The notes beneath the pieces were generated by a model, which worked only from the letters and a program-made list of their open reading frames with translations, had not been told where the DNA came from and ran no database searches. A DNA stretch of 64,000 nt from positions 5,098,530-5,162,529 of the forward strand of contig OX365947.1 of the NCBI GenBank assembly GCA_947247005.1, written 5' to 3'. The DNA comes from Spisula solida. Taxonomy: Eukaryota; Mollusca; Bivalvia; Venerida; Mactridae. The first letter of the stretch is position 1; every line of letters starts with the position of its first letter. Below, piece after piece: positions 25,669 to 37,740 of this stretch. The translations under genes and the position numbers were made by a program.

Positions 25669-28600
25669 TACATTGCTGCGGATGAAGCACTTTTGTGACA
25701 GTATGCACTTAAAAGCTAAATTATAAGCAACTATTACAACAAGAGTACGGAGTTAACATTTTGATGTATTGTCTATCACAATTGGCTCATACTGCAAGCA
25801 TTTGCAAATCCTTGTATTATAACTATATTATGTGCAGAGCATCATTACCAAACAAAGTGCAAACTTGGATATTCTATACATTTTAATACATACAGAATGT
25901 TACAAACTATATATAATTGTAATGGTATATTCACAAATACATGTGTAATATGTACCTTTAATAACAAGTTGGGTTACTTTAATCCAGACTACGTATAATT
26001 CTATAATGGGGTACGTTGATCATGCAGTAAATATGGACATATACATAAGGATGAGTTTGATACAAACAATACTATACAACTAAGATCATGCTTAAAGCAC
26101 AAGAGCATGAATCCACACAGACAACAACAACAACAAACTTTTGAGAAAGTAAGCAGTCATATTATATACAAACACAACATTCAAATGCTTTTTATAATAC
26201 ACATGTCACATGATCATTTCAGTCATTCACACAACAGCGAGATTTCAGTAAATTAAACAATCATATTTTATTACAAGGACTGCCACCCTAGGAAAGCAAT
26301 GGTATAGACAACAAGCGCCATACTTGTTTTAATAAAAGTAGCCATGTGTTAAAAATTGTATGTAAAAAAACCCACAAATTTCCTTACAACATGTGACTAT
26401 AAGGCAATGTTAAAGCACACCCAGGAGTGGTATTCAATATTGATCTTATTTAATTGGAGAATAAGGATAGCCAATGATATCGCCTGTTATTGACCATGTA
26501 TTTGATATGGTGTGATCTGATTGGTTGTCCTTATCCTTAAGTCCGGTAAGATCAATATTGAATATCACCAAGGACTATGTTATACCCAGATAGAGTGTCA
26601 GTTAGGGATAAGCAGACTTACAGCTAGCAAACCATATGATTTAAAGATTATTATTTCCATTTTTTCCAATTTGTATCCAAGCCGACATATTATGCTAATA
26701 AAGCAAACAAAAATGATCTATAAATGACAATATTACATGCTCAGTTTGAGTTTCTCAAGACAAAATATTGTCATTGCAGAAGAAAACATCGATCAAAGCC
26801 ATCATTTTGAAAATTAAAAACATGGAATAACAATTCCAATGGCAATAACTGTGCCATCTACATCTGCACTCATGTGCATAAAGTTTCATTGAAATCACTG
26901 TAAAAGTCACTGTGGCACTGCAGCATGTACCACATGATTTCTGCAACAGACAGGCTGACCTGAGCACTTTTTACCCATCTAGTGTAAGATGATTTTAATA
27001 AAACACCTAGCTGGTTTTAACTAGGTCATCACACAATGTTTTCTGGGCATTTTATTCATTTGTAAAATCTTGTTTTGATCGTGACTGACTTAAACTTCCT
27101 TTTATTAATTTTGGAACACACAAAATATGTTGGGAATATTCTAGCATTCATTATGTTCAGACCCTTTAGTCTAAATAGTAATACAGAAACTCAAAATTAC
27201 AGATGATTGGCTAAGCATGGAATACCATTATAATTATGGTGATTAATTTGCTATAAAGCTAGATGCACACAGAACAGATTGGCCAATCATATATGCCTGA
27301 AAATCATGTAAAAACTGAATTATGAGCAATACTATAAAACAGACAAGATGGGCCATATAACGAACACAAAACTGCTAATAAAACTATTTACAGAGCAACA
27401 TTATTTAAAACTACATCTGAACAATTCAAAAGATGATCAAGAAACTAACATTAAAGACAACATTTGAACTGTAGGCAACTTCAATGAACTTTTAAGGACA
27501 ACTAACATCAAACCTTACTTCTTGTCTTTGCGAGTCTCTAATTAGTTTTAGGGGTCATAAATGCCGGTGTTTGGTCCATTAATTGTGTCAGGGAAGCCAA
27601 TACAGGTCTCCGGGAAATCCCGATACCAACCAAGCAGGTATGGAAAGCACAAAGCATAAAATTGTACCGTCAATATATGTTCATGCTGCAGGGTTTCTTT
27701 GACATAACAGCTATTAACAGCATATTACAACATGGTATAATAACTTAAATGAGTTGACAATACTGACACAACCAAGCCGGTTTTCTCCAGTATAGGTACG
27801 TAGCAATATAACAGATACATCATACACAAGTTGACAACATCATTCTAAACCATTCTCTGAAGAATTTGTTTGACAACAAATGCTCTTCAAAATGGATATT
27901 TAAAACTGCTTTCCAGAAAATAATCCAAATGTGTCTCATATGGAAGCCAGCCTATGCCAGGCACCATCAATTGTCTCATGTTAACTTCCAACACATAGAA
28001 GTGCATGGCGATTACAAGCCATATTAATTTTTTTTTTTTTTTTACATACTAATATGAATATTTTCATCTGTTCTGATTCAGGACACTGTGACCTATCTTT
28101 ATTAGCTGAAACAAAAGGTATCTATGATATGGCCAAAGAAATACAATGACTCAATATGACCAACACAGTGAACCATTAACACTTTAGACGCAAGAAACCT
28201 TATTCAAAGTAGCTTTAGTGGGGTTTCCATTTTACAAAAAAGCCAAAATTTATGTACAACTTAAAGGTATGAAAAATGAAGCATTTTACATTCATTCAAC
28301 CATTCAAAAGTATTTTCCAGAAATTGTTTGCGGTACAAATGGTAACCTTTAAAATAACATAAATAATAATTAATTTTTCTACTTCAGTCAAATTTGAGAG
28401 CAAGTACTAGCATATGCTTCTACAGAATTTAATTCACGTAATCTTGCAAATGTTAAGGGTAATTGCATAGCTAGTTTATTTTTGCTTTAGTCATACTGAG
28501 TCACTCATAAAATTAGTTAGACAAAAAAAACTTGCAAATACTTACAAAGAAAACAAACATTTCAAACACATGGAGTTAAACAGAAAATCTTGTTAAATTC

Positions 28601-29061
28601 ATCCATCGACATCGGATATCTATGTAGTTAATGTAAAGGATTTAAGCAATTTACAAACCAAACAAATGCACCAAATAAGAAGTTCTTTTTATAAATCTAA
28701 AGCAAACTTCAAAAATTGAGTAGAAATGAAGACATTCATTCCAAGAAAAACAACACCAAAGAACAAAATTTCGAAAACAAACTTGGACAAACAATGAGTA
28801 AATACATGTAGTCTCCGCATACAAAACATGATCCATCTACACAACTCATGCAAAACATAACCAGGACAGAACCATGCCTATATAATGGTACGAGTGGTTA
28901 GAAACAAGCAAGACAAACATGAAATATAAATGTATATATATAAATATACAACCAAGTCCGCGGATGAGTTTTAAACAATGATATGTGGCACAGAAAGGTC
29001 TAGCAGAGGCAGGCAAGAGAGCAATGGTCGATAATGTAATGTATGAAATTGATGATATTAT
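25669..29061. other. Non-coding DNA
   Basis: I see no supported exon. 26425-26580 has an inverted pair (ATTCAATATTGATCTTA and TAAGATCAATATTGAAT), about 130 bp apart, likely the ends of a small palindromic element. 26850-26960 resembles a CAAGTTTCAT-type repeat, and 28029-28044 is a poly-T run. Confidence 0.5.
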
Positions 29062-29493
29062 GTTAACCAATGGCAACCGTGTAACCAATGGCAACAGTGT
29101 AACCACTGGCAACTGTGTAACCAATGGCAATTGTGTAACCAATGGCAACAGTGTAACCAATGGCAACAGTGTTACCAATGGCAACAGTGTAACCAATGGC
29201 AACAGTGTAACCAATGGCAACAGTGTAACCAATGGCAACAGTGTTACCACTGGCAACAGTGTAACCAATGGCAACTGTGTAACCAATGGCAACCGTGTAA
29301 CCAATGGCAACAGTGTAACCACTGGCAACTATGTAACCAATGGCAACAGTGTAACCAATGGCAACTGTGTAACCAATGGCAACAGTGTTACCACTGGCAA
29401 CTGTGTAACCAATGACAACAGTGTAACCAATGGCAAAAGTGTAACCAATGGCAACAGTGTAACCAATGGCAACAGTGTAACCTATGACAACTG
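29062..29493. repeat. 18-bp minisatellite, about 24 copies
   Basis: Tandem units of GTGTAACCAATGGCAACA with scattered changes (AGTGTTACC, CCACTGG, AACTGTGT). Because 18 is a multiple of three, two plus-strand and two minus-strand frames stay open across it; one plus frame reads repeated VTNGNS and runs from 28985 to 29509. There is no start or splice evidence beyond the repeat itself. Confidence 0.97.
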
Positions 29494-31209
29494 TGCATTC
29501 ATTGGCTAGCCACTTTGATCGATGCATTGATATCAAATTGGGCATGGCTAATAACTGCTGAACATCCATTTGCTTAATACAAAGGAAAATAACAATAACC
29601 CCCTAAAACTGAAACAAAATGTTAGGTGTATAAATATGTAGCTTTAGAAGCTTAGTGGATCAAGCCCAAGTCAAACATAGTTACACACTAAGGTACTGTT
29701 TTACTAATATACTAATACTGGTTTAGTGTAACTATTAAGTTTTCCAAAAATTCTGAGTTATGTGCTTTATAATAATTAAATTAGCAATAGTGATACTTTA
29801 TTTTTTTCATTACCTTCAATGTACTGTGATACCACATCACACCATTGCATTCTTTGCATGTGGCACAAAGTAATAAGACAATGTTATGACTAACAAAACT
29901 AGACATATGTCAAATGTTTTATATACTTTTCCTCTACCTGAAGAGTTACGATTTTTTTTCGGAATTTTGTGTGTAAGTTTAAAGTTAAGTTTGTAATTAT
30001 GTGAATTAACACAATGCTGATAAAACAGTACCTTAACTGTCCCTGAAAAGCGTTAATTATTATATATAATTAACATTGACCTATACTATAGTGTAAATAT
30101 AAAATCTAGTAAAATAATAATCATTGCAAATCAGCGATAATAATGTGCGAGTAGAAATACATATGAACATGCATTGTAAATGACATAGGTCTCTATCCCG
30201 GGTTTAAGAGAAACTTATAGTTGACCTATATAAGGCATTTCTCCATCCATACTTAAATGATGAAAATTGTATAGAATGGCAACTTGCAAGGAATTCAACC
30301 CAAGGGTAATGTATTGCGTGCAAAGAGGTAAAGTACAGGACTACAGGAATTGTGATCACCAAGGGTGAACCCCATCAGTATACCATGTTCTGACGGGTGA
30401 GACATGAACCCACCAGCCATGCTTTATCACAGAATATTGAAAACACATATATATCGCAGCATGCAAACAGAGGTATAGACAAACATAACGTACCACAACC
30501 CAATCCTTAGAGTTCATTTATCTCCTACTTAGCGTTTTATCATTAGTTCAAGGCAGGCATTCACATATACATGTATTCCATTTATATAGAATTAGTTCTT
30601 TGGTACAATAAATTGCTAAGATGTTCCAAATAAAATAAATAACTGAGACGAAACATAACAATATATAATGACAACCTCAAGCAGGGAACCGAATCATCAA
30701 AAAGAACGTAAACTTACTACTTTCAATTACCTGTAAAAAGTTAAAATAATAAAAATTCAGCTGTCAGTTATAAAATGATTTTTTTACAGACTAAATGACA
30801 ATAACCAGAGGTACGAATGAGGCATGATGTCAAATCCTGAAAACAAGTTGTTAGTCTGTTTTAGGTGCCATTAGCACACATTTATACACCAATACTCTTA
30901 TTTCAAACATGGTACTATTGTTAAATTCAGCTCAAGAAATTTTCAATGACCTTGACTTGGTCAATACTTGGATTATTTTCATTAAATAACTTATATTTTC
31001 TGCAGAAAAGTTCATTCTTTCTAGTGCAGCAAATCCGGAGTTTCAGATTAGGAATAATTATTGTAGGACCCAAATAATAAATTTAGATTTTCGAGATTTT
31101 TATATGTAAAGAACTAATGCCTAATTTGCCCTAATTTTCACTAAATGTTTTACTATGTATTCATCACACTTTACATATACAGACTATCTAAATAATCAAC
31201 TACAACATT
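29494..31209. other. Non-coding DNA, perhaps 3' UTR near its right end
   Basis: No coding exon found. If 31210-31302 is a last exon, its 3' untranslated region would extend leftward from 31209; I see no clear AATAAA on the minus strand in the first few hundred bases. Confidence 0.4.
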
Positions 31210-31302
31210 CTATGGTTCTCTATCACAATTTAACGCCTCTGATATCCTTGATTCGCTACTTAGTTCCATCAAGAGAAATATTGTTCTTTTCAGGCACGAC
31301 CT
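31210..31302 (-). CDS. Candidate last exon of the polytopic membrane gene
   Basis: Acceptor TTTATGTATTTGTTTTAG precedes 31302. In phase 0 the exon reads RSCLKRTIFLLMELSSESRI, then nine more residues ending DREP and stop TAG at 31210-31212. Phase 0 is what the exon at 33703-33860 supplies, so the join is in frame and adds a 30-residue tail. The same segment read from phase 1 (from 36648-36758, skipping the 33.7 kb exon) gives a 14-residue acidic tail, VVPEKNNISLDGTK, before a stop at 31256-31258. Both readings are plausible and I cannot decide between them. No polyadenylation signal is evident. Confidence 0.4.
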   Translation of the reverse strand, partial: RSCLKRTIFLLMELSSESRISEALNCDREP

Positions 31303-31389
31303 CTAAAACAAATACATAAATACTATAATAACATAATTTATAGTAAACATTAAATATAAAAGGTAATAACTGGCAAGTTCATGGAATTA

Positions 31390-31665
31390 AAGCCTGCAAT
31401 AAGACAAGAGATGTTAGTAAACATGTATGCCCCCTGGTGATAATGGCAGCCAAATAGTCAGAAATGGTAAAGGTCACTATTACCTAGACCTTTGACCTAC
31501 TGACCTCAAAATCAATAGGGGTTATCTACTGTTGATGACCAACCTCCATGTAAAGTTTAAAGATCCAAGGGCAAAATGTTCTTAAGATATGGAACACAAA
31601 CCTATCGGTCTACTGAACGACAGACATACATGTGCAAAGCAACATACCCCTCTTCAAAGATGGGG
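31390..31665 (+). repeat. Interspersed repeat, 'ATGCCCCCTGGTG' family
   Basis: Contains TGACCTACTGACCTCAAAAT, a phrase near CCATGTAAAGTTTAAAGATC, and ends in a CGACAGACATACATGTGCAA tail. The pattern of motifs is shared with 33163-33390 and in part with 49872-49990 and 53650-53790. Confidence 0.65.
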
Positions 31666-33162
31666 TGGGGGGTAGGCAAGTGGATAACAAAGGAAAATGA
31701 AAACAATTTGTCTACTAACTGAATGTGCTTTAGTTTAAACTAATTTAAATAATTAAGAGAGAAAGGGGAACTACAGGGCTTAACAACTGATGTGTTTGTC
31801 TTTTTATTATTACCAAAGTTTCTGCTTTACACCTAAGTCATCAGGATTAATACATGACAAAATTTAATACTACAAAATGCTGCTCTATAAGCACTTAAAA
31901 GGTGTTTTTGTCACATGACATCATGTTGCCATCATATGATGTTGTATTGTTTGATTAGTTCTTAAAATAGACTAAATTCTAAAAATAGAATTGATTTCTA
32001 AAAATAGAATTGATTTCTAAAAATAGACATTGAAAAAAATCTATTTTTGGCAAAATTGTTTTTGGCTGATTATGAAACACGTTTTTCAAACTTAATTTGT
32101 CACTCTCCCTCACTATTTATCTAGAAGGCGACAGTGACAATGTAACACATAAGTAAGACACTCAATCATCACTGTCAAATTTAATCCTCTTTTACTGAAG
32201 CTTTTCATTTTGTTTTTGAGGTGGAGTGATAGTTTGTTATCCCCGTCAATAGGTAAAATTGTTTAAGCAAAGCTTAGCTTGTTACTTCAACTTGCGACTA
32301 GTACTGAACCTAAGTTGTTGTTCATAATCGAGGGCCGGGGCCTAATCTTACAAGGCATCAAAAGTACAACTCTCGTTTAAATTGAGATTTTATACAATTC
32401 CAAGTTTGAGACAAATCTATGGTTAAAGCCCAACAAATATTACTGTAATAAACTCAGAATTATTTTTCTGACTCACGTTACTAATTCTAAACCTAGCTGG
32501 TCCTTCATGGACATTAAGATAATATCATAATTTATTATATGTCAACATTTGAGCAGAGTTTAAGCTCAGACTGAGATGCTTCTCGACCTGGTTATAGAGT
32601 TTATAAGATAATGGGAATCTTTCTTATGAACTATTTTGTTAATATACGTTCTGCTATAATTACACCATATACATCTCTACTTTGAGTAATGGTCTTACCT
32701 GCCCCACGTTTACCTAAATAAGAAATACTTAAGCCCTTTATATTCAAGGTAACACATACCCATAACATGTCCCTAAATGATAAAGCCAATACATGGTTCA
32801 TGCAGAACTTTCAAAACGAAATTCAAGTACTTTCAAGTACTTTTCAAGTACTTTATTCCCATTTTCAAGGACTACAAAATCACATTTGTCGCAACAATTA
32901 CCATTGCTTAAAACTTTTTAACACGCAATTTTAGGTTTGTTTAACCAATTTGTTGAAAACTCATGTGGATTCAAAATAATATTTATTTTATAATAATATT
33001 TATTTTTATAAACATTTTCAAGCATTTTTCTAAAAGTAAAAGTTGTGACCAGCCAATCCTATCATGCTCAATGTGAGTTACATGGACTAAGTCAATGCAT
33101 ACATCTTTATTAAACTGTTGCTATTGTACAGTTTACTTGAAATATATGACCAGAGGAATCAA
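31666..33162. other. Non-coding DNA with short simple repeats
   Basis: Contains a 19-bp repeat (AAAAATAGAATTGATTTCT) with about 2.6 copies from 31981, an inverted partner (CTATTTTTGG) just after, and an 11-bp TTTTCAAGTAC repeat at about 32822-32852. No exon is supported. Confidence 0.55.
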
Positions 33163-33390
33163 GAGAAGCAAAATGTGTATGCTCCCCCCACACTGCCAAT
33201 TAGTGACCCTGATCTTTGACCTAATGATCTCAATAGACGGTTCATCTGCTTGTCATGGATAACATCCTTACCAAGTTTGATGATTGTTACATCAAATTTT
33301 CTCCAGTAATCAATTGAACAAGGATGTTTTAGACAAAGTTAGAACAACTGACGGGACCATCTGTCACATGCACCATAATAAACCGCACAA
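33163..33390 (+). repeat. Interspersed repeat, related to 31390-31665
   Basis: Runs from AATCAAGAGAAGCAAAATG through TATGCTCCCCCCA, CTGATCTTTGACCTAATGA and CAAGTTTGATGA to ACTGACGGGACCATCTGTCA. It is a degenerate member of the same motif series. Confidence 0.5.
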
Positions 33391-33702
33391 CTCAACATTA
33401 TAGCCCATATGTAATGCATTTTTTGAAGAATTCAATCTTAACAATGTTTTTTGCTCAAATTACTGCCCCTTTTCTGCACCTGTATATTTACTGCATGCAA
33501 TTTACCTATACAAATGTTTTTAGTTCATGCAGCAGACTAATCATGATGTAAAAGAATAGTCACAATATAAGAATGCACCAAGGTAATGCTATATTATGTA
33601 TATTTATATTTTCTACAGTGAGAGACAGATGGACACAGCATGCTACGCTGTTATTAAATAGATCAAGAGATTAATATATTAAACACAGATAACTGTACTA
33701 AC

Positions 33703-33860
33703 CCTATTATTGAAATATGGATGAAAGAGTCTCGCTACCATCGCTACCATCCCATATCCGAACAAATCAATGGGTATCCAGGCAAGCACTGCCATGCCAA
33801 TACGTACGCCCTTCGTACAGCACTCTGATTTACAAGCCTCAGTGCAGTCGTCACCACAGT
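33703..33860 (-). CDS. Membrane-protein exon 3: Cys-rich loop plus transmembrane helix
   Basis: Acceptor TTGTTTATTCTAG precedes 33860 and donor GTTAGTAC follows 33703. The 158-bp exon is phase 1 to phase 0. It reads CGDDCTEACKSECCTKG, a loop with five cysteines, then VRIGMAVLAWIPIDLFGYGM and VAMVARLFHPYFNNR, a hydrophobic helix with an internal Pro-Ile-Asp. The split first codon after 36648-36758 would be Asp. It continues in phase 0 into either 31210-31302 or the phase-0 exons of the tandem array. I do not recognise the family. Regular phase, good splice sites and the protein character together make a real exon likely. Confidence 0.65.
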
Positions 33861-34370
33861 CTAGAATAAACAATTGGGTATACTTAAAACATCTTTAATC
33901 ACACAATCTACAGTACGGCAGTGCTACGACCCCCTGCCAGAAAAATCGGTCAGCCCGGCCACAGCCTCAGTGCAATAAATATCTAAATTAGCCATAATGA
34001 CTTTATGATAGATGCTATATTTCATGAAAACACTTATAGAGACAAGATAATATGTTCATTGCTGATATATTTTATATAACATTTGTGCTCATTGGATATG
34101 ACTATTATTAAACTTGTTGTCAAAAAATTCAAAAGTTTGTAAGAAGAAGAGTTAGGCCAGTTTTTTTTTTGTAACTCGGACATTTTTCAGAAACGTCCAC
34201 AGGAGGAGGGAAAAAAATAAAACTAAAAACTCCCACAATATAGCTTCCATGAGCTGGTGGTGGTAGTACAGTCAATGATATAAAGCAATCAACACTCAAC
34301 AACAGTGTTAGTTTTCAAGAAAACAGCCAATTTACCTGAAGACTAGGACACTGTAGTGAAACACTAATAT

Positions 34371-36474
34371 AACAAGAGGGCCCACAGGGCCCTAGGTCGC
34401 TCACCTGTGAACATTGCTCAAGTAGTACCTAATTTTTAGCATTTTTTTTTTTTAAAAGTTTTTCCAATCAGTTCTCATGGCAACCAGAGTTGTGCATTGA
34501 TTATAATTCTTTTAGCCATTTTTAGAAAGGATAACCCAAGGAGCATTGTTACCCATTTAACATAAAATCCAACCAGTACTTTTAGAGAAGAAGATTTGTA
34601 AAGATTTCACTATAGATAAATAGGGAAAACAGTGTCCCGCCCACTGGTGGCCATGTTTTTGACGAATCATGACAAAAATGTCAATTTTAAAAGAGGGTCA
34701 CCCAACAACTATTTCTGTAAAATTATTTTGAAATCTGGCCAGCGGTTAATTTTTTATGATCTTTTTAGGATTTCCCTATTGGTTGCCAACCAATGGCAAC
34801 CAGAGTTATGCATGGAATGTAATTCTTTTAGCTATTTTAAGAAAGGACTACCCAAGGAAAATTTTACCAATTAATAGTGAAATCCTACCAGTACTTTTAG
34901 AGAAGAAGATTTTTAAAGATTTTACTATAGATACATAGGGAAAAACAGCGCCCCACCCACTGGCGGCCATGTTTTTTGTCAAATCAAGACAAAAATGTCA
35001 TTTTTATAAGAGGGTCACCCAACAACTATTTCTGTAAAATTATTTTGAAATCTGGCCAGCGGTTGATTTTTTATGATTTTTTTAAGATTTTCCTATCGGT
35101 TGCCATGGCAACCAGAGTTCTGCATGGAATGTAATTCTTTTAGCTATTTTTGAAAAGGACCACCCAAGGAACAATTTAACCAATTTATAATGAAATCAAA
35201 CCAGTACTTTCAGAGGAGAAGATTTTTAAAGATTATACTATAGATATATAGGGAAAAACAGCGCCCCACCCACTGGCGGCCATGTTTTTTGACGAATCAA
35301 GACAAAAATGTCAATTTTGTAAGAGGGCCACACAACAACTATTTCTGTAAAATTATTTTGAAATCTAGCCAGCGGTTGATTTTTTATGATTTTTTTAAAG
35401 ATTTTCCTATCAGTTGCCATGGCAACCAGAGTTATTTATAGATTACAATACTATTAGCTATTTTTAGAAAGGACCACCCAAGGAACATTCCTGTGACGTT
35501 TGGTTGAAATTGGTCAGGTGGTTTAGGAGAAGAAGTCGTTTGAATCAGGGCTTTTTTTCACTCTATATTAGGGGCCGAATATTGGCTGCTTCACAATTTC
35601 GTATCGGCCCCATTCACAATTGTCTAACGGCGTCTATCACAACAGAAACGGCGTCTGTTTATTACAAAATCGGCCTCTTCACAAAGTAACCAACAAACCA
35701 AACATATTACAGACAATCATTTCGTACATCTAATTCGTCAAACAAAGGTGACATCGCTTTATTATTGTATAAAACATCAACTGAACGTGACAAAAAATAC
35801 ACTAAAATTATTTTCGACCATTAACGAACGAATGTAAATGGACTTTATCGTGACACGTATGTCCAAAACAATGCGGCGATCGGTACGTTTCGTACTCGAT
35901 ACAATTCGTACTCGGTACTTCGCACTTTTCGTACATATTTATCGTGAGTATTTTTTTTTTAAATGTTGAGATCGGCGGGTAAAATAAGTGATGATTGGTT
36001 CTGATTGGTTCCCTTAATAAAATTAACCACACTTTAAGTTTATCTAGAGTCATGTTTGGAGATCTACCATTCAAGGCCAGATTTGTGAGTAACAGGAATT
36101 AAAGGTCTGTATGCTATATGTATTTCCTACTAATGGCATTGATATATGAAATATGTGTGTCTGGGACAAGAGGGTAATAATATGAAGTTACACACATTAA
36201 AAATAGTTATTTCTGTGTGCTTTTATGTGACAATTTGGTGATTTATTGTGCTCATAGTTTTTCACAATTGGAAATGTTATAGCGCTTTCTTTTTCACAAT
36301 TTTAGGATTTTTCGCGCTTACGTTTCACAAAACAGAAGGGCTTGGGCCTCTTCACAATTCAGCGAAAAAAAGCCCTGTGAATGAATTGTTGACGCACGCA
36401 CGGACGGACGCACCGACGACGGACGAAGAGTGATCACAATAGCTCACCTTGTCACTATGTGACAGGCGAGCTAA
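34371..36474 (+). mobile_element. 'AAGAGGGCCC...GTGAGCTA' interspersed repeat, with internal tandem repeats and a nested element
   Basis: Starts AACAAGAGGGCCCACAGGGC and CCTAGGTCGCTCACCTG and ends GTGATCACAATAGCTCACC...GTGACAGGCGAGCTA. Between 34480 and about 35510 a unit of about 313 bp is repeated more than three times (recurring GGCAACCAGAGTT, CACCCACTGGCGGCCATG, GAAATCTGGCCAGCGGTT). The segment 35546-36377 is a later nested insertion. There is no coding frame of its own. Shares ends with 41751-42540, 58290-60060 and 63798-64000. Confidence 0.85.
35546..36377. mobile_element. Nested CAGGG-ended DNA element (hAT-like ends)
   Basis: Left end CAGGGCTTTTTTTCACTCTA and right end, on the other strand, CAGGGCTTTTTTTCGCTGAA are inverted repeats with one mismatch in the first 16 bases. 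TGAAT flanks both sides (35541-35545 and 36378-36382). Related GGGGCC/TTGTGAA sequence is in the tandem units (about 7140-7225 and equivalents). CAGGG ends suggest hAT, but that superfamily usually leaves 8-bp duplications, so the assignment is tentative. No transposase is visible. Confidence 0.7.
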
Positions 36475-36647
36475 TAAAACCTATTATTAACAAATTAATG
36501 AAATAATAATACAAGGCTGGTCCATTTATCATCACAACATTATATGCAATTTTGTTTCTTTCCAGTTTTTCATTTTTTTTAAAATGCCAAAAAATTGGAC
36601 AGGAGGGTCCGAGTAACGAAAAATAAAATAACTCTGGCCTTGCATAC

Positions 36648-36758
36648 CTTGAGCAAAGTAATAGATAGTGAGTCCGATGTCGAGTAAGACGACAACTACT
36701 ATTGATACTACTACTATCAACACATTCTTCATGGCTCCTTCTGGTCCTTTTCCCATGA
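36648..36758 (-). CDS. Membrane-protein exon 2: transmembrane helix
   Basis: Acceptor ACATTTCTATATAG lies before 36758 and donor GTATGCAAG after 36648. The 111-bp exon is phase 1 to phase 1. It reads MGKGPEGAMKNVLIVVVSIV, then VVVLLDIGLTIYYFAQ: a basic lead and a strongly hydrophobic helix with one Asp near its centre. The codon split with the exon at 37072-37176 is Phe (T plus TC). The hydrophobic-Asp pattern recurs in the exons on either side. Function unknown. Confidence 0.65.
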
Positions 36759-37071
36759 CTATATAGAAATGTGTAAAACATATGAAGTACATGTAAAATA
36801 CATAAAGTTTAGTGTGTAATATAAAACATGTTATATAAAGCGTGTAATGTAAAATATGTATGAGGAGCTATCAAAATGTTTGTGGACACATTTAATATCT
36901 TGGTTGGATTGCAATAATAAGTTTTTATTTCAAATTTATGTGAAGAAGTTTTGTAACTTATGAGTAATATGACTTTTATCTGATATAGTTGCTACAGCAA
37001 CACAAGTAACTGCCATGTGCCGCAGTTCAAAAATATAAAATAAGTTTTATGTTTAAGTGCCTAAAACTTAC

Positions 37072-37176
37072 ATGTTAGGAGGTATATTCCAACAACAAAC
37101 GCCAAATCAATAAGCAAGTCCACGACCAAGTAGGCTATCTTACCAGCATCAAATTTACATTTACATACACAGGGTA
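37072..37176 (-). CDS. Membrane-protein exon 1 (first one found): Cys-rich loop plus transmembrane helix
   Basis: Acceptor GTATTTTGCAG precedes 37176 and donor GTAAGTTTT follows 37072. The 105-bp exon is phase 1 to phase 1, reading PCVCKCKFDAGKIAYLVVDL and LIDLAFVVGIYLLT: three close cysteines, then a hydrophobic helix with two Asp. It cannot be the first exon, because it starts mid-codon; upstream exons should lie to its right and I did not find them convincingly. It could in principle be joined to the phase-1 exons of the Ig gene, but that would need an intron of some 20 kb. Confidence 0.65.
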
Positions 37177-37259
37177 CTGCAAAATACAAAATATGTGAAA
37201 ACTAAAATAACCATTGTTTAATGCAGTTGATTCTTAGCAGGTTCTTGTAGTTTAGCATG

Positions 37260-37740
37260 TGAAGCTAGCAGTAGAATATTTCAGCCATGCAAGGCTGGTT
37301 AAAAAGTATTTTATAAGTGTTTTAGCCATGCAAGGCTTGTAGTCAAGTGTTTTAGCCATGAAAGGCTTGTGTTAAGTATTTAAGCCATGAAAGGCTTGTG
37401 AGTGAAGTGTTTTAGCCATGAAAGGCTTGTAGTCAAGTGTTTTAGCCATGAAAGGCTTGTGTTAAGTATTTAAGCCATGAAAGGCTTGTGAGTGAAGTGT
37501 TTTAGCCATGAAAGGCTTGTGAGTGAAGTGTTTTTTTTTAGCCATGAAAGGCTTGTAAATTAAGTGTTTTAGCCATGAAAGGCGTGTAAGTTAAGTGTTT
37601 TAGCCATGAAAGGTGTGTAAGTTAAGTGTTTTAGCCATGAAAGGCTTGTGAGTGAAGTGTTTTAGCCATATTTATCTGTGAACATAAGGAAGTCAAGTAT
37701 TTTAGCCATGTGTAGCAGTAAGTAGAATATTTTAACCATG
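37260..37740. repeat. 31-bp tandem repeat inside or beside the membrane gene
   Basis: Units of about 31 bp with core TTTTAGCCATGAAAGGCTTG and a variable end (GTGAGTGAA, TAGTCAA, TGTTAA). About 14 copies, more diverged at both edges. It lies about 80 bp upstream, in transcription sense, of the exon at 37072-37176, so it would be intronic. On the minus strand the core reads CAAGCCTTTCATGG. Confidence 0.92.

Noticed and set aside
28846..29569. Open frames of 160-174 codons on both strands
   Set aside because: Same reason: they follow the 18-bp repeat. Kept only as a low-interest finding.
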